From Mycobacterium sp. IS-3022 (lineage in GTDB: Bacteria > Actinomycetota > Actinomycetes > Mycobacteriales > Mycobacteriaceae), in contig NZ_LQIN01000011.1 in the NCBI RefSeq assembly GCF_001500065.1, forward strand, positions 1 to 64,000: a stretch of DNA of 64,000 nucleotides, read 5' to 3'. The notes under the pieces are model-generated. The model was given only the letters and a program-made list of their open reading frames with translations. It searched no databases and was not told the DNA's origin. Shown here piece by piece: positions 21,915 through 32,728 of the stretch (its first letter is position 1; every line of letters begins with the position of its first letter). Position numbers and translations under genes: made by a program.

Positions 21915-22145
21915 TCAGGTGACGACCCGGGCCCCACGGCCGGCGAACACCACGACATCGTCGGGGCGAAGCTGCCTGCCTCGTCGGCGTTCGACCTCGC
22001 CGTTGACGGTGACGAACCCGTCGGCGATCACCGACTTGGCGTCGGCACCGGAATCGATGAGGCCGGCCAACTTGAGGAACTGACCGAGCCGGATCGAGGC
22101 ATCCCGGATCGGGACGTCGAGAGGTCCGGCGCTCGGGTCTGCCAT
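21915..22145 (-). CDS. Small S4-domain RNA-binding protein
   Basis: A 76-residue protein that is essentially a single S4 domain: [48 protein letters not shown]. The helix-turn and GxVxVNG pattern match YbcJ/YaaA-type S4 proteins that bind structured RNA, often ribosomal. It diverges from dinX with only 33 nt between start codons. On the minus strand TAGCCT ends 7 nt before the ATG, suggesting a leaderless mRNA. It is convergent with ileS, 45 nt from its stop. Confidence 0.85.
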   Translation of the reverse strand: MADPSAGPLDVPIRDASIRLGQFLKLAGLIDSGADAKSVIADGFVTVNGEVERRRGRQLRPDDVVVFAGRGARVVT

Positions 22146-22152
22146 GCAGGTC

Positions 22153-22170
22153 AGGCTAGCGTCCTAGCAT
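22153..22170. promoter_or_regulatory. Back-to-back promoters of the S4 gene and dinX
   Basis: Minus-strand -10 TAGCCT occupies 22158-22153 (7 nt before the S4-gene ATG) and plus-strand -10 TAGCAT occupies 22165-22170 (8 nt before the dinX GTG). Only six bases separate the hexamers, so two polymerases cannot bind at once. No clear -35 elements are seen; they would fall inside the opposite coding regions. Confidence 0.5.
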
Positions 22171-22178
22171 CGGCAGCT

Positions 22179-23546
22179 GTGAACGCTCGTTGGGTGCTGC
22201 ACCTCGACATGGACGCATTCTTCGCGTCGGTCGAGCAGCTCACCCGTCCGACGCTGCGCGGCCGTCCGGTGCTGGTCGGCGGGCTCGGCGGCCGTGGCGT
22301 GGTCGCGGGCGCCAGCTACGAGTCCCGGGTGTACGGCGCCAGGTCGGCGATGCCGATGCACCAGGCCCGCAGGCTGGTCGGAGCCGCGGCGGTGGTGCTT
22401 CCGCCGCGGGGAGTCGTCTACGGCGTCGCAAGCCGCCGCGTGTTCGAAACCGTTCGCGAGATGGTCCCGGTCCTCGAGCAGCTTTCGTACGACGAGGCCT
22501 TCGGCGAGCCCCCCGAGCTCGCGGGCGCGTCGGCGACCGACGTCGAGGACTTCTGCCGAATCCTGCGGTCGCGCGTGCTCGAGCAGACCGGGCTGGTCGC
22601 GTCCGTCGGAGCGGGCTCGGGGAAACAGCTCGCCAAGATCGCCTCGGGGCTGGCGAAGCCCGACGGCATGCGGGTCGTGGACCGCGATGAGGAACGCCCG
22701 TTGCTCGACGGCCTGCCGGTGCGGCGGCTGTGGGGCATCGGGCCCGTCGCCGGGGAGAAGCTGCACCGGCTCGGCATCGAGACCATCGGCGCCTTCGCCA
22801 CGCTGAGCGAGGCCGAGGCCGCCGACATCCTCGGCGGCAGCGTCGGCCCGGCGCTGCACCGGCTGGCTCGCGGCATCGACGACCGGCCGGTCGCCGAGAA
22901 CGCACCCGCCAAACAGATCAGCGCGGAGTCCACGTTTCCCGAGGACCTGACCACCCTCGACCAGCTGCGTGAAGCGATGGGACCGATCGGCGAGCACGCC
23001 CACCGGCGACTGGAGAAGGACGGCCGCGGCGCCCGCACCGTCACCGTGAAGATGAAGAAGTCCGATATGAACATCCTCACCCGGTCGGCGACGCTGCCGT
23101 ACGCCACCACCGACGCGGCGACCCTGATCGCCACCGCGCGCCGGCTGCTTCTCGACCCCGTCGATGTAGGGCCGATTCGCCTTCTGGGCGTTGGCTTTTC
23201 GGGGCTCTCCGACGTCCGCCAGGAGTCGTTGTTCCCGGATCTGGAGCTGATGGCCTCCGACGACGTCACGCACACCGGGCTGCCGCCGACCGTCACGGAC
23301 CTGACCGCGACCGCACCCGCCTGGCGCATCGGCGACGACGTCACGCATCCGGACTTCGGGCACGGCTGGATCCAGGGGGCCGGGCACGGGGTGATGACGG
23401 TCCGGTTCGAGACCCGCGCCACCGGACCGGGGCAGGCGCGGACGTTTCCCGATGACACGCCCGGAATCGACCGCGCGAACCCCGTCGACTCCCTCGATTG
23501 GCCGGAGTACGTCGCCGAGTTGGCGCGCTACCAGAGCACCCCGTAG
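22179..23546 (+). CDS. dinX: Y-family DNA polymerase IV (DinB1/DinX)
   Basis: Translesion polymerase of 455 residues. The catalytic acidic residues are in [12 protein letters not shown] (Asp10, Asp12) and [11 protein letters not shown] (Asp105, Glu106). The helix-hairpin-helix thumb [26 protein letters not shown] and the little-finger domain ([17 protein letters not shown]) follow. A C-terminal extension ends DLEL...GYHG-like sequence and [19 protein letters not shown], a mycobacterial DinB1 feature. The [10 protein letters not shown] segment is a plausible beta-clamp binding motif. Start is GTG 22179; the longer upstream frame overlaps the divergent S4 gene. Its end overlaps the convergent secreted-protein gene by 19 nt. 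Confidence 0.93.
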   Translation: MNARWVLHLDMDAFFASVEQLTRPTLRGRPVLVGGLGGRGVVAGASYESRVYGARSAMPMHQARRLVGAAAVVLPPRGVVYGVASRRVFETVREMVPVLEQLSYDEAFGEPPELAGASATDVEDFCRILRSRVLEQTGLVASVGAGSGKQLAKIASGLAKPDGMRVVDRDEERPLLDGLPVRRLWGIGPVAGEKLHRLGIETIGAFATLSEAEAADILGGSVGPALHRLARGIDDRPVAENAPAKQISAESTFPEDLTTLDQLREAMGPIGEHAHRRLEKDGRGARTVTVKMKKSDMNILTRSATLPYATTDAATLIATARRLLLDPVDVGPIRLLGVGFSGLSDVRQESLFPDLELMASDDVTHTGLPPTVTDLTATAPAWRIGDDVTHPDFGHGWIQGAGHGVMTVRFETRATGPGQARTFPDDTPGIDRANPVDSLDWPEYVAELARYQSTP

Positions 23547-24034
23547 ACGCTGGAGATCGTGAATCCGTGACCGCCGTACGTCTTGCAGGTCACCGTGCCC
23601 TGATGTCCGACACCGCAACTCGCGCCCCAGTTCTCCAGCCGGTAGCCGGCGGGCAGGACGTCGACGCCCTCACGCGTGAACGACGGTGCCGCGGAATGAC
23701 GGTACTCGGCGGGTGCGCCGCTGGTCAGAAACGTCTGGTTGGTTCCCGGTGGGGCGTCCAGGGGCACCCCGTCACAACCGATCGGACCGCCGTTGGGCCC
23801 GATGCCACAGAACAGTCCGTCCGGGGTGCGGAAGAACACGTGGTAGTTGGGTGGTGGGCCGGGTCGGTACTCGCCCACGGCGATCGGGTAGGCGTCGATC
23901 GCATCCGAGCCGGGCGGCGGTTCGGCATGGGCCACCGCCCCCGTGGCGAGGACCAGCGAGAACGCCGCGATCGTCGTGGCACCGAGTCGGATCAGTTCCC
24001 GAACTGCACACGTCCACGCTGTCACGCCCGTCAA
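23528..24034 (-). CDS. Secreted protein, function unknown
   Basis: About 168 residues with an N-terminal signal peptide ([22 protein letters not shown], cleavage likely after AHA). The mature part has three or four cysteines ([39 protein letters not shown]) compatible with two disulfides. This resembles a group of mycobacterial secreted proteins of unknown role. The first in-frame start is TTG 24034 overlapping the ansA stop; GTG at 24025 is an alternative, so the exact start is uncertain. It is probably co-transcribed with ansA upstream. Confidence 0.75.
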   Translation of the reverse strand: MTGVTAWTCAVRELIRLGATTIAAFSLVLATGAVAHAEPPPGSDAIDAYPIAVGEYRPGPPPNYHVFFRTPDGLFCGIGPNGGPIGCDGVPLDAPPGTNQTFLTSGAPAEYRHSAAPSFTREGVDVLPAGYRLENWGASCGVGHQGTVTCKTYGGHGFTISSVYGVLW

Positions 24035-24960
24035 CCCCAGCGGGCCATGACGTCGGCGACAGATGATCGGCTCGCCAACGTCGCCATCAGCAGCACACGG
24101 GCCTGGGCTGGCCGCAATCGCGGCACCGGCACCGCGCCGGCGGCGACCAGGTCGTGGCCGGGCCCGTACGCGGGGCTGACATGGCCCCCGGGCACCCGGG
24201 TGGACACCGCGACCGCGATGCCTGCGCTGCAGAGTCGCCGCACCCCGTCGATCACCGCCGTCCCGGCGTTGCCGGCGCCCAACGCCTCCAACACGATTCC
24301 GCGCGCGCCCGCGGCCACGCAGGCGTCCATCGCCGCGGCGTCGGCGCCCGGATAGGCGGCGACGATGTCGACCCGCGGCGCGTCGATCGCAGACAGTGCG
24401 CCGAAGTACGGCCGGTCCTTCACCGCATGCGCGACGAACCCGGCGTCCGACACGGCGCCGATCGCCGTCCCGTCGAACCCACGCAGGTCGGCGGTCGCGA
24501 CCTTCTGCAGGCCCAGCGGCTGCCAGACCACCCCGGCGAAGCTGACCACGACCCCGAGGTCTCGTGCGGCCAGACTGGCCGCGACTGTCAGCGCGTCACG
24601 AAGATTCGCCGGGCCGTCGGCGTCGGGTGCATCGGCGCTGCGCTGGGCTCCGGTCAACACCACCGGAGTGCTGCCGCGGTAGGTCAGGTCCAGCCAGAGA
24701 GCCGTCTCCTCCATGGTGTCGGTGCCGTGCGTGACGACGAGGCCGCGGGCGTTCGTCGTCGCGGTCTGCGAGATCACCGCACCGATGCGGTCCCAGTCGG
24801 CGGGGCTCAGTTGCGAGCTGTCGACGGCCATGAGGTCGACGACATCGACCTGCAGTCCTGACGTCAGGTCGGCGCCGCTGCGCGCCGGACGCTTGACGCC
24901 GTCGTCGTCGGTGCTCGTGGCGATCGTGCCGCCGGTGGTGACGACGACGAGGCGACCCAT
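24031..24960 (-). CDS. ansA: L-asparaginase
   Basis: Type I/II asparaginase of 309 residues hydrolysing L-asparagine to aspartate and ammonia. The first catalytic motif TTGGTIA is at residues 8-14 and the second, [19 protein letters not shown], at about 78-96 with the Thr-Asp pair and the Lys seen later in the family. There is no signal peptide, so it is cytosolic. Orthologue by position of Rv1538c. It diverges from lspA with 42 nt between the start codons, and the interval contains a hairpin-forming repeat over its ribosome-binding site. Confidence 0.93.
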   Translation of the reverse strand: MGRLVVVTTGGTIATSTDDDGVKRPARSGADLTSGLQVDVVDLMAVDSSQLSPADWDRIGAVISQTATTNARGLVVTHGTDTMEETALWLDLTYRGSTPVVLTGAQRSADAPDADGPANLRDALTVAASLAARDLGVVVSFAGVVWQPLGLQKVATADLRGFDGTAIGAVSDAGFVAHAVKDRPYFGALSAIDAPRVDIVAAYPGADAAAMDACVAAGARGIVLEALGAGNAGTAVIDGVRRLCSAGIAVAVSTRVPGGHVSPAYGPGHDLVAAGAVPVPRLRPAQARVLLMATLASRSSVADVMARWG

Positions 24961-24961
24961 G

Positions 24962-24977
24962 GCGGGAATTCTCCCGC
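24962..24977. repeat. Inverted repeat over the ansA ribosome-binding site
   Basis: GCGGGA (24962-24967), ATTC, TCCCGC (24972-24977): a perfect 6-4-6 inverted repeat starting 2 nt upstream of the ansA ATG. In the ansA mRNA it could fold and mask the GGGAG Shine-Dalgarno-like sequence (24975-24971 on the minus strand). It could equally be a protein-binding site. Confidence 0.4.
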
Positions 24978-25002
24978 ATTCCTGTTTTGGGATGATGGGG
25001 AA

Positions 25003-25557
25003 GTGACTGACGACCCGGGAGTGGCCGAACAGAGGACCGAGGAGAGCGTGCCGCCGAGGCGCCGGCTACGGCTGCTGCTCGTCATCGCGGGGGTGGTGCT
25101 GGTCACCGACATCGTCACCAAGGTCCTCGCGGTCAAGCTCCTCACCCCCGGCCAGCCGGTGTCGATCATCGGCGACACGGTGACCTGGACCCTCGTGCGC
25201 AACTCGGGTGCTGCGTTCTCGATGGCCACCGGCTACACCTGGGTGCTCACGCTGATCGCCACCGGCGTGGTGATCGGGATCTTCTGGATGGGCCGTCGCC
25301 TGGTGTCGCCGTGGTGGGCGGTTGGGCTGGGCATGATTCTCGGTGGTGCCCTCGGGAACCTCGTCGACCGGTTCTTCCGGTCACCGGGTCCGCTGCAGGG
25401 CCACGTCGTCGACTTCCTGTCGATCGGCTGGTGGCCGGTTTTCAACGTGGCCGATCCGTGCGTGGTGGGTGGGGCAATCCTGTTGGTCGCGCTGTCGCTG
25501 TTCGGCTTCGACTTCGACACCGTCGGACGGCGCCGGCCGGGCGACGGGGACGAGTAG
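25003..25557 (+). CDS. lspA: Lipoprotein signal peptidase (signal peptidase II)
   Basis: Inner-membrane aspartyl protease of 184 residues that cleaves the signal peptide of prolipoproteins after diacylglyceryl modification. Four membrane spans are visible ([74 protein letters not shown]). The two catalytic aspartates are in GNLVDRF and [11 protein letters not shown]. Start is GTG 25003. The pseudouridine synthase gene begins on the base after its stop. Confidence 0.95.
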   Translation: MTDDPGVAEQRTEESVPPRRRLRLLLVIAGVVLVTDIVTKVLAVKLLTPGQPVSIIGDTVTWTLVRNSGAAFSMATGYTWVLTLIATGVVIGIFWMGRRLVSPWWAVGLGMILGGALGNLVDRFFRSPGPLQGHVVDFLSIGWWPVFNVADPCVVGGAILLVALSLFGFDFDTVGRRRPGDGDE

Positions 25558-26487
25558 ATGGCCGATCGGTCGCTTGCGGTCCCGGAGGGGCTGGCGGGGA
25601 TGCGGGTCGACGCGGGCATCGCGCGGCTGCTCGGGCTGTCGCGCACCGCGGCCGCCGCGCTGGCCGAAGAGGGTGGGGTCGACATCGACGGGGCGCCTGC
25701 GGGCAAGTCCGACAAGCTCACCGCGGGCGCGTGGCTGGAGGTGCGGTTACCGGAAGCGCCTGCGCCCGTGGAGAATACGCCGGTCGAGATCGAGGGGATG
25801 GCGATCCTGTACTCCGACGAGGACATCGTCGCCGTCGACAAGCCGCCCGGCGTCGCCGCGCATGCCACGGTCGGCTGGCACGGCCCGACGGTGTTGGGCG
25901 GCCTGGCTGCGGCGGGCTTTCGGATCAGCACCTCGGGTATTCACGAGCGCCAGGGCATCGTGCACCGTCTCGACGTCGGCACGTCGGGTGTCATGGTGGT
26001 GGCGCTGTCCGAGCGCGCGTACACGGTGCTCAAGAGGGCGTTCAAGCAGCGCACCGTCGACAAGCGCTATCACGCGTTGGTGCAAGGGCATCCGGATCCG
26101 TCGAGCGGGACGATCGACGCACCCATCGGACGTCACCGCGGCCACGACTGGAAGTTCGCGGTCACCGAGAACGGCAGGCACAGCATCACGCACTACGACA
26201 CCCTCGAGGCGCACCGGGCCGCGAGCCTGCTCGACATCGAGCTGGAAACCGGTCGCACGCATCAGATCCGGGTGCATTTCGCCGCCCTGCACCATCCCTG
26301 CGTCGGTGATCTCACCTACGGCGCCGACCCCACATTGGCGAAGCGGCTCGGGTTGGAGCGGCAATGGCTGCACGCGCGGTCACTGGCCTTCGTGCACCCC
26401 GCCGACGGGCGACGCGTGGAGATCACCAGCCCCTATCCGGCCGATCTGCAACACGCCCTCGACGCCCTGCGCAACCACGAACTGTGA
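25558..26487 (+). CDS. RluA/RluD-family pseudouridine synthase (Rv1540-like)
   Basis: Protein of 309 residues with an N-terminal S4 domain ([31 protein letters not shown]) and a RluA-type catalytic domain. The catalytic Asp lies in [14 protein letters not shown] and the later motif [12 protein letters not shown] is typical. It isomerises uridine to pseudouridine in rRNA, most likely 23S, as RluD does; the exact sites cannot be told. The ATG abuts the lspA stop, a conserved pairing, and its stop overlaps the next gene as GTGA. Confidence 0.92.
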   Translation: MADRSLAVPEGLAGMRVDAGIARLLGLSRTAAAALAEEGGVDIDGAPAGKSDKLTAGAWLEVRLPEAPAPVENTPVEIEGMAILYSDEDIVAVDKPPGVAAHATVGWHGPTVLGGLAAAGFRISTSGIHERQGIVHRLDVGTSGVMVVALSERAYTVLKRAFKQRTVDKRYHALVQGHPDPSSGTIDAPIGRHRGHDWKFAVTENGRHSITHYDTLEAHRAASLLDIELETGRTHQIRVHFAALHHPCVGDLTYGADPTLAKRLGLERQWLHARSLAFVHPADGRRVEITSPYPADLQHALDALRNHEL

Positions 26488-27386
26488 GCGGCGCCCGCAG
26501 CCCCGGATTGCTGCTCGGCGTCGGCGCCTACGTGTGTTGGGGCACGTTCCCCGCGTTCTTCCCGCTGCTGAAGCCCGCGTCCGCCGTCGAGGTGCTGGCA
26601 CACCGGATCGTGTGGAACTTCCTGCTGATGGTCGTCGTCGTCGCGGTCGTCCGCCGAATCGGGGACCTCAAGGAGATCACCGGCCGCACCTGGGTGTTGC
26701 TCACCGCCGCTTCGGGGCTGATCTCGATCAACTGGGGTATCTACGTCTACGCCGTCAACAACGGGCACGTGGTGGACGCGGCGCTCGGGTATTTCATGAA
26801 CCCGTTGGTGACGGTCGCGTTGGGGCTCGTCGTGTTCGGGGAGCGGCTGAACCGCGCGCAGTTCTGTGCGCTGGCCACCGCGGTGCTCGGGGTGGTGGTG
26901 CTGACGGTGGAGGTCGGCGCGCCGCCCTACATCGGGCTCGGATTGGCGTTTTCCTTCGGCCTCTACGGCGCGGTCAAGAAAGTGGTGCCGACCGATCCGC
27001 GTGTCAGCGTCGGCGTGGAAGCCGGATTGGCGACTCCGTTCGCCGCGGCCTACATCGTCGTGCTGCAGATCACCGGACACGGCACGTTCACCGAGCACGG
27101 CGCCGGCCACGTCGTATTGATGATCCTGTCCGGTGTGCTGACGGCGGTGCCGCTGCTGTTGTTCGCCGCCGCTGCGCAGCGGCTGCCGTTGGTGACGCTG
27201 GGCCTGCTCTTCTATCTGACTCCGGTCATGCAGCTGACCTGGGGTGTGCTCGTCGGCCGTGAGGCGATGCCGCCGGCCCGCTGGCTCGGGTTCGCGCTGA
27301 TCTGGCTTGCGCTGCTGGTCTTCAGTGTCGACGCGATGCGACGGGCCCGGGCCGATCGGCGGCCTGCCGAGCCGTCCCATCGTTGA
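26484..27386 (+). CDS. rarD: RarD/EamA-type drug/metabolite transporter
   Basis: Integral membrane protein of 300 residues with about ten spans arranged as two EamA repeats. The N terminus [26 protein letters not shown] and the [33 protein letters not shown] block are characteristic of RarD proteins. The substrate is unknown; a chloramphenicol-sensitivity link in Pseudomonas gave the name. GTG 26484 overlaps the upstream stop by 4 nt and gives the right N terminus; a longer frame within the pseudouridine synthase gene is a shadow. Confidence 0.88.
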   Translation: MSGARSPGLLLGVGAYVCWGTFPAFFPLLKPASAVEVLAHRIVWNFLLMVVVVAVVRRIGDLKEITGRTWVLLTAASGLISINWGIYVYAVNNGHVVDAALGYFMNPLVTVALGLVVFGERLNRAQFCALATAVLGVVVLTVEVGAPPYIGLGLAFSFGLYGAVKKVVPTDPRVSVGVEAGLATPFAAAYIVVLQITGHGTFTEHGAGHVVLMILSGVLTAVPLLLFAAAAQRLPLVTLGLLFYLTPVMQLTWGVLVGREAMPPARWLGFALIWLALLVFSVDAMRRARADRRPAEPSHR

Positions 27387-27419
27387 TAAATCCTTTGCGG
27401 AGTGAAGGAAATTCACCAG

Positions 27420-27448
27420 TTGACCACCTGTTAGCAATGACTTAGCGT
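27420..27448 (+). promoter_or_regulatory. Promoter of the TetR gene at 27455
   Basis: TTGACC (27420-27425), a 17-bp spacer, then TAGCGT (27443-27448). This is the best -35/-10 pair seen in the window. The GTG start follows 6 nt after the -10, so transcription probably begins at the start codon. Confidence 0.65.
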
Positions 27449-27454
27449 TTGCTC

Positions 27455-28138
27455 GTGGTGGGCATCACGCAGTCGCCTCGGGGCGGACGCGGTCGAGGAC
27501 GCCCGGTGGGCGCCGACTCGGCGGTGACCCGGGCGGCGATCCTGCGGGCGGCCCGCGCGGTGATCAACGAACGCGGATACGAAGCGGCGACGTTTCAGGC
27601 GATCGCGACGCGCGCCGGGATCAGCCGGCCGACCATGCACTACTACTTCGCCACCAAGGAAGAGATCTACGACCGCCTCCACCGCGAGGCGTACTCGGTC
27701 GTCTCGGTGGCCATCGCAGCCGCGAAGCTCGAGGGAACCCTGATGGAACAGCTGGCCGCCTTCACAGCCGCGGCACGCGAACTGGATTGCCCGTACGGCT
27801 CGACGTTGCAGTTCCTCATCACCTCGCGGCTGGAACAGCACCGCCACCCCGGGCTGCGGCGCAGCGGCGCGCCGGTTGCCGAGGCGGTGACGGGCTTCTT
27901 CACGTGGATGGTCGGCGATGCAATCCGCCGGAACGAACTCAGGGAGGACGTGGACGGTCCGGCGGTGGCCAACATGCTGTCGGCGATGTTCTGGGGAGTG
28001 GGCCTGTTCGACGGCTTCCTGCGCGGTTCCGACGGGGCGTCCGGTATTGCCAAGCAACTGAACAGCCTGTTGAGCCGGGGTTTGCTCGAGCAGTCGCCGG
28101 TCCCGGTCGACGTGTCGGCGAACCGTCTCGCAATATAG
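27455..28138 (+). CDS. TetR-family transcriptional regulator
   Basis: Regulator of about 227 residues. A short basic N-terminal extension (SPRGGRGRGRPVG) precedes the HTH domain TRAAILRAARAVINERGYEAATFQAIATRAGISRPTMHYYFATKEEIYDRL. The helical C-terminal domain binds an unknown effector. GTG 27455 is preferred because the promoter TTGACC-N17-TAGCGT ends 6 nt before it; GTG 27458 is an alternative. The target genes are not obvious: the next gene is a small membrane protein and then dnaE1. Confidence 0.85.
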   Translation: MVGITQSPRGGRGRGRPVGADSAVTRAAILRAARAVINERGYEAATFQAIATRAGISRPTMHYYFATKEEIYDRLHREAYSVVSVAIAAAKLEGTLMEQLAAFTAAARELDCPYGSTLQFLITSRLEQHRHPGLRRSGAPVAEAVTGFFTWMVGDAIRRNELREDVDGPAVANMLSAMFWGVGLFDGFLRGSDGASGIAKQLNSLLSRGLLEQSPVPVDVSANRLAI

Positions 28139-28186
28139 GGAAACACCCGATTTCCTCGCGGGCGTGCGGGCAATAGCGTTTGACGC

Positions 28187-28393
28187 ATGGTTGGCTTCTG
28201 GTTCGCGGTCATGGTTGCGGGCCTCGTCACGGTGGGCGTCCTCACCCAACTTGGCTGGCAACTGCCGACGGTCGCGGAGGCCACGCGAGGCCTGCAACGC
28301 GTGCGGTCACGCATCGAAAACGCCCGTCCGTTCTGTGAGCGGGTCGCCACGCAAAGAGTGGTCGAGGCACCCGACCTGCCGAAGTACTTGTAG
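28187..28393 (+). CDS. Small single-span membrane protein
   Basis: A 68-residue protein with one N-terminal membrane helix (FWFAVMVAGLVTVGVLTQLGW) and a basic, probably cytoplasmic tail (RGLQRVRSRIENARPF...). I recognise no family. A TAGCGT hexamer (28174-28179) ends 7 nt before the ATG, giving the same leaderless geometry as the TetR gene upstream. The GC-rich third codon positions look coding. Confidence 0.6.
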   Translation: MVGFWFAVMVAGLVTVGVLTQLGWQLPTVAEATRGLQRVRSRIENARPFCERVATQRVVEAPDLPKYL

Positions 28394-28468
28394 CCGCGCA
28401 GCACCGGTGAAGACACGCATCCCGACACGCCGAGGACTGTCGGGGAGCGGTCATAGACTGGCCTCCCT

Positions 28469-31400
28469 ATGAGCCCTTCGGATTCGCGGTCGTTCGTGCA
28501 CCTGCATAACCACACCGAGTACTCGATGCTGGACGGTGCCGCGAAGGTCGGGCCGCTGCTCGCCGAGGCTCAGCGGCTGCAGATGCCCGCGATCGGCATG
28601 ACCGACCACGGAAACATGTTCGGCGCCAGCGAGTTCTACAACGCCGCCACCGAGGTCGGGATCAAACCGATCATCGGCGTGGAGGCCTATATCGCGCCCG
28701 GTTCTCGATTCGATACCAAGCGCGTCCTGTGGGGCGACCCGGGCCAGAAGGGTGACGACGTCTCAGGCAGCGGCGCCTACACCCACATGACGATGGTCGC
28801 CGAGAACGCGACCGGGCTGCGTAACTTGTTCAAGCTGTCGTCGCTGGCATCGTTCGAGGGTCAGCTGGGCAAGTGGTCGCGCATGGACGCCGAGCTGATC
28901 GCCGAGCACGCCGAGGGCATCATCGCCACGACCGGGTGCCCGTCCGGGGAGGTCCAGACCCGGCTGCGGCTCGGCCACGACCGCGAGGCACTCGAGGCAG
29001 CCGCGAAGTGGCGCGAGATATTCGGGCCGCAGAATTTCTTCCTCGAGCTGATGGACCACGGGCTCGACATCGAGCGCCGGGTCCGTGAGGGGCTGCTCGA
29101 GATCGGGCGCAAGCTCGACATTCCGCCGCTGGCCACCAACGACTGCCACTACGTCACCCGCGACGCCGCACGCAATCACGAGGCGCTGCTGTGCGTGCAG
29201 ACCGGCAAGACGCTGTCGGACCCGAACAGGTTCAAGTTCGACGGCGACGGCTATTTCGTCAAATCGGCCGCCGAGATGCGCGCGCTGTGGGACGGCCAGG
29301 TGCCCGGCGCCTGCGATTCCACGCTGTTGATCGCCGAGCGGGTGTCGTCGTACGAGGACGTGTGGACGACGCGTGACCGGATGCCGGTGTTTCCGGTGCC
29401 CGAGGGCCACACCCAGGAGTCATGGCTGCGCCACGAGGTCGCCGCGGGGCTGGCCGGCCGGTTCCCGTCGGCGCAGGTGCCGCAGGAGTACACCGACCGC
29501 GCCGACTACGAGATCAAGGTCATCTGCGACAAGGGGTATCCGTCCTACTTCCTCATCGTGGCCGACCTCATCAACTACGCACGCTCGGTGGACATCCGGG
29601 TCGGGCCGGGCCGCGGGTCGGCGGCGGGGTCGCTGGTCGCCTACGCGCTCGGCATCACCAACATCGACCCGATCCCGTACGGGCTGCTGTTCGAGCGGTT
29701 CCTCAACCCCGAGCGGGTATCGATGCCCGACATCGACATCGACTTCGACGACCGCCGCCGCGGCGAGATGCTGCGGTACGCCGCCAACAAGTGGGGCAGC
29801 GACCGGGTCGCTCAGGTCATCACGTTCGGCACCATCAAAACGAAAGCGGCGCTGAAGGATTCGGCTCGCGTGCACTACGGCCAGCCCGGCTTCGCGATCG
29901 CCGACCGGATCACCAAGGCGCTGCCGCCGCCGATCATGGCCAAGGACATTCCGCTCTCGGGCATCACCGACCCGGATCACGAGCGGTACAAAGAAGCCGC
30001 CGAGGTCCGCGGGCTGATCGACACGGACCCCGACGTGCGCACCATCTACGAGACCGCGCGCGGGCTGGAGGGCCTGGTGCGCAACGCCGGTGTGCACGCC
30101 TGCGCGGTGATCATGAGCTCCGAGCCGCTGATCGACGCGATTCCACTGTGGCGGCGCCCGCAGGACGGCGCGGTGATCACCGGCTGGGACTATCCGTCCT
30201 GCGAGGCCATCGGCCTGCTGAAGATGGACTTCCTCGGCCTGCGCAACCTGACGATCATCGGCGACGCGCTGGAGAACATCAAAGCCAACCGGGGCATCGA
30301 GCTCGATCTCGAGTCGGTTCCGCTCGACGACAAGGCCACCTACGATCTGCTGGGCCGTGGCGACACGCTGGGAGTGTTCCAGCTCGACGGCGGGCCGATG
30401 CGCGACCTGCTGCGGCGCATGCAGCCGACCGGGTTCGAGGACGTCGTCGCGGTGATCGCGCTGTACCGCCCCGGTCCGATGGGCATGAACGCCCACAACG
30501 ACTACGCCGACCGCAAGAACAACCGGCAGGCGATCAAGCCGATCCACCCCGAACTCGAGGAGCCCCTGCGCGAGATTCTCGCCGAGACCTACGGGTTGAT
30601 CGTCTACCAAGAGCAGATCATGCGGATCGCGCAGAAGGTGGCCGGCTACTCGCTGGCCCGAGCAGACATTCTGCGTAAGGCCATGGGCAAGAAGAAACGG
30701 GAAGTTCTCGAGAAGGAGTTCGAGGGTTTCTCCGACGGCATGAAATCCAACGGCTTCTCCGCCGGTGCCATCAAGGCGCTGTGGGACACCGTGCTGCCGT
30801 TCGCCGACTATGCGTTCAACAAATCGCACGCCGCGGGGTACGGCCTGGTGTCGTACTGGACCGCGTACCTGAAGGCGAACTTTCCCGCCGAATACATGGC
30901 CGGGTTGCTCACCTCGGTCGGTGACGACAAGGACAAGGCCGCGGTGTACCTGGCCGATTGCCGCAAGCTCGGCATCACGGTGCTACCGCCGGACGTCAAC
31001 GAGTCGGGGCTGAACTTCGCCTCGGTGGGTGAGGACATCCGCTACGGCCTCGGGGCGGTTCGCAATGTCGGCGCCAATGTCGTTGCCTCGCTTATCAACA
31101 CACGTACCGAGAAGGGGAAGTACATCGACTTCTCCGACTACCTGAACAAGATCGAGATCGGTGCCTGCAACAAGAAGGTCACCGAGTCGCTGATCAAGGC
31201 CGGCGCGTTCGACTCGCTGGGGCACCCGCGCAAGGGCCTGTTCCTGATCCACACCGACGCCGTCGATTCCGTTCTCGGCACCAAGAAGGCCGAGGCGATG
31301 GGGCAGTTCGACCTGTTCGGCGGCGCCGACACCGCCACCGACGCGGTGTTCACCATCAAGGTGCCCGACGAGGAATGGGAGGACAAGCACAAACTCGCGC

Positions 31401-32014
31401 TCGAACGCGAGATGCTCGGCCTCTACGTGTCCGGCCATCCGCTCAACGGCATCGCCCACCTGCTGGCCACCCAGGTCGACACCGCGATTCCGGCCATCCT
31501 CGACGGCGACGTTCCCAACGACACGCAGGTGCGGGTCGGCGGGATCCTGGCCTCGGTGAACCGACGGGTCAATAAAAACGGGTTGCCATGGGCCTCAGCG
31601 CAATTGGAGGACCTGACCGGCGGCATCGAGGTGTTGTTCTTCCCACAGACATACTCGACGTTCGGCGGTGAGATCGCCGACGATGCGGTGGTGCTGGTCG
31701 GCGCGAAGGTGGCGATCCGCGACGACCGGATCTCACTGATCGCCAACGACCTTGTGGTGCCGGACTTCTCGAGCGCCCAGCTGAACCGTCCGCTGGCCGT
31801 CAGCCTGCCGACGCGGCAGTGCACCGTGGACAAGGTCACCGCGCTCAAACAGGTGCTGGCCCGCCATCCCGGCACGTCCCAGGTGCACCTGCGGTTGATC
31901 AGCGGTGAGCGGATCACCACGCTGGAATTGGACGTGTCGCTGCGCGTGACACCGTCGTCGGCATTGATGGGTGACCTCAAGGCGCTGCTCGGACCCGGCT
32001 GCCTGGGCGGCTGA
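28469..32014 (+). CDS. dnaE1: DNA polymerase III alpha subunit
   Basis: Replicative polymerase of 1181 residues. The N-terminal PHP domain has the metal motif [15 protein letters not shown] (residues 10-24); in mycobacteria this domain supplies the proofreading 3'-5' exonuclease. The C-family catalytic core includes [14 protein letters not shown] (about 378-391) and the acidic motif [10 protein letters not shown] (about 418-427). Later come the [23 protein letters not shown] block, a helix-hairpin-helix region, and an OB fold ([18 protein letters not shown], about 1020). The start ATG 28469 follows TAGACT (28454-28459) by 9 nt. Confidence 0.96.
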   Translation: MSPSDSRSFVHLHNHTEYSMLDGAAKVGPLLAEAQRLQMPAIGMTDHGNMFGASEFYNAATEVGIKPIIGVEAYIAPGSRFDTKRVLWGDPGQKGDDVSGSGAYTHMTMVAENATGLRNLFKLSSLASFEGQLGKWSRMDAELIAEHAEGIIATTGCPSGEVQTRLRLGHDREALEAAAKWREIFGPQNFFLELMDHGLDIERRVREGLLEIGRKLDIPPLATNDCHYVTRDAARNHEALLCVQTGKTLSDPNRFKFDGDGYFVKSAAEMRALWDGQVPGACDSTLLIAERVSSYEDVWTTRDRMPVFPVPEGHTQESWLRHEVAAGLAGRFPSAQVPQEYTDRADYEIKVICDKGYPSYFLIVADLINYARSVDIRVGPGRGSAAGSLVAYALGITNIDPIPYGLLFERFLNPERVSMPDIDIDFDDRRRGEMLRYAANKWGSDRVAQVITFGTIKTKAALKDSARVHYGQPGFAIADRITKALPPPIMAKDIPLSGITDPDHERYKEAAEVRGLIDTDPDVRTIYETARGLEGLVRNAGVHACAVIMSSEPLIDAIPLWRRPQDGAVITGWDYPSCEAIGLLKMDFLGLRNLTIIGDALENIKANRGIELDLESVPLDDKATYDLLGRGDTLGVFQLDGGPMRDLLRRMQPTGFEDVVAVIALYRPGPMGMNAHNDYADRKNNRQAIKPIHPELEEPLREILAETYGLIVYQEQIMRIAQKVAGYSLARADILRKAMGKKKREVLEKEFEGFSDGMKSNGFSAGAIKALWDTVLPFADYAFNKSHAAGYGLVSYWTAYLKANFPAEYMAGLLTSVGDDKDKAAVYLADCRKLGITVLPPDVNESGLNFASVGEDIRYGLGAVRNVGANVVASLINTRTEKGKYIDFSDYLNKIEIGACNKKVTESLIKAGAFDSLGHPRKGLFLIHTDAVDSVLGTKKAEAMGQFDLFGGADTATDAVFTIKVPDEEWEDKHKLALEREMLGLYVSGHPLNGIAHLLATQVDTAIPAILDGDVPNDTQVRVGGILASVNRRVNKNGLPWASAQLEDLTGGIEVLFFPQTYSTFGGEIADDAVVLVGAKVAIRDDRISLIANDLVVPDFSSAQLNRPLAVSLPTRQCTVDKVTALKQVLARHPGTSQVHLRLISGERITTLELDVSLRVTPSSALMGDLKALLGPGCLGG

Positions 32015-32016
32015 CG

Positions 32017-32724
32017 TCACCCCAAAACGTTCACCGCCCTGGCGATCACCAGTCCCGCCGTCGACAGCGCCACCATTGCCTGCACGGTCATCATCATCTT
32101 CGCCCACCGCGCCAGCGGCATAGTGTCGGTCGGGGAGAACGCCATCACGTTGGTCACGCTGACGTAGAGGTAGTCCAGGAACGTCGGACGCCAATCCGGC
32201 CTCGTCACTTCGGGATTCGTCATCTGCGGAAAGAGGAAGTCGGGATACGGGCGCTCGCCGGCGTGCCGCGCGAACGGTCCGCCCCGGTCCAGTTCCCAGT
32301 ACCAGATACCGAACACGATGACGTTCGTGATGAAGATCGCCGCGCCACTGCCGAGCAGAACGGCCGCATCGTTTCGGACGGCTCCAGTGAGGATGCTGAT
32401 GTCGAGCAGGACCGCCGAGACGGTGTTGTCGACGGTGATCGCCGCCAGCAGTGCCCACGTCGCATACCTGCCGAACCGCGTTCGGCGCGACATCACCAGG
32501 GGATTGATCGCCAGCAGCGCGAGCAGCAGCAGCGCCTCCAAGGTCAGCAACGGCCAGCGAGGGACCAGGGTATAGCTCTTCGGGATGGCGACCTGCAGCG
32601 CCATGGCGGCGACCACGGCGAGCACCACGGGCATGGTGTTTTCCGGATCGCCGCGCCGCAGCCACGCAGGCAGGCGGTGCTGTTCCGGTGGCGAGTTCAC
32701 CACACAATTGTGGTGCGCCACCAT
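32017..32724 (-). CDS. Ion-channel-like membrane protein (DUF1345-type)
   Basis: Membrane protein of 235 residues with about six spans. The C-terminal part FLDYLYVSVTNVMAFSPTDTMPLARWAKMMMTVQAMVALSTAGLVIARAVNVL resembles the pore-helix region of DUF1345 and two-TM ion-channel proteins. It begins 4 nt after the stop of the TrcS-like kinase on the same strand, so it is probably the third gene of that operon. The ion, if any, cannot be deduced. Its stop lies 2 nt from the dnaE1 stop, tail to tail. Confidence 0.72.
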   Translation of the reverse strand: MVAHHNCVVNSPPEQHRLPAWLRRGDPENTMPVVLAVVAAMALQVAIPKSYTLVPRWPLLTLEALLLLALLAINPLVMSRRTRFGRYATWALLAAITVDNTVSAVLLDISILTGAVRNDAAVLLGSGAAIFITNVIVFGIWYWELDRGGPFARHAGERPYPDFLFPQMTNPEVTRPDWRPTFLDYLYVSVTNVMAFSPTDTMPLARWAKMMMTVQAMVALSTAGLVIARAVNVLG

Positions 32725-32728
32725 GAAT

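Noticed and set aside
25343..27262. A 639-residue open frame across lspA, the pseudouridine synthase and rarD
   Set aside because: Another frame of three well-recognised genes; its protein is compositionally biased and matches no family.
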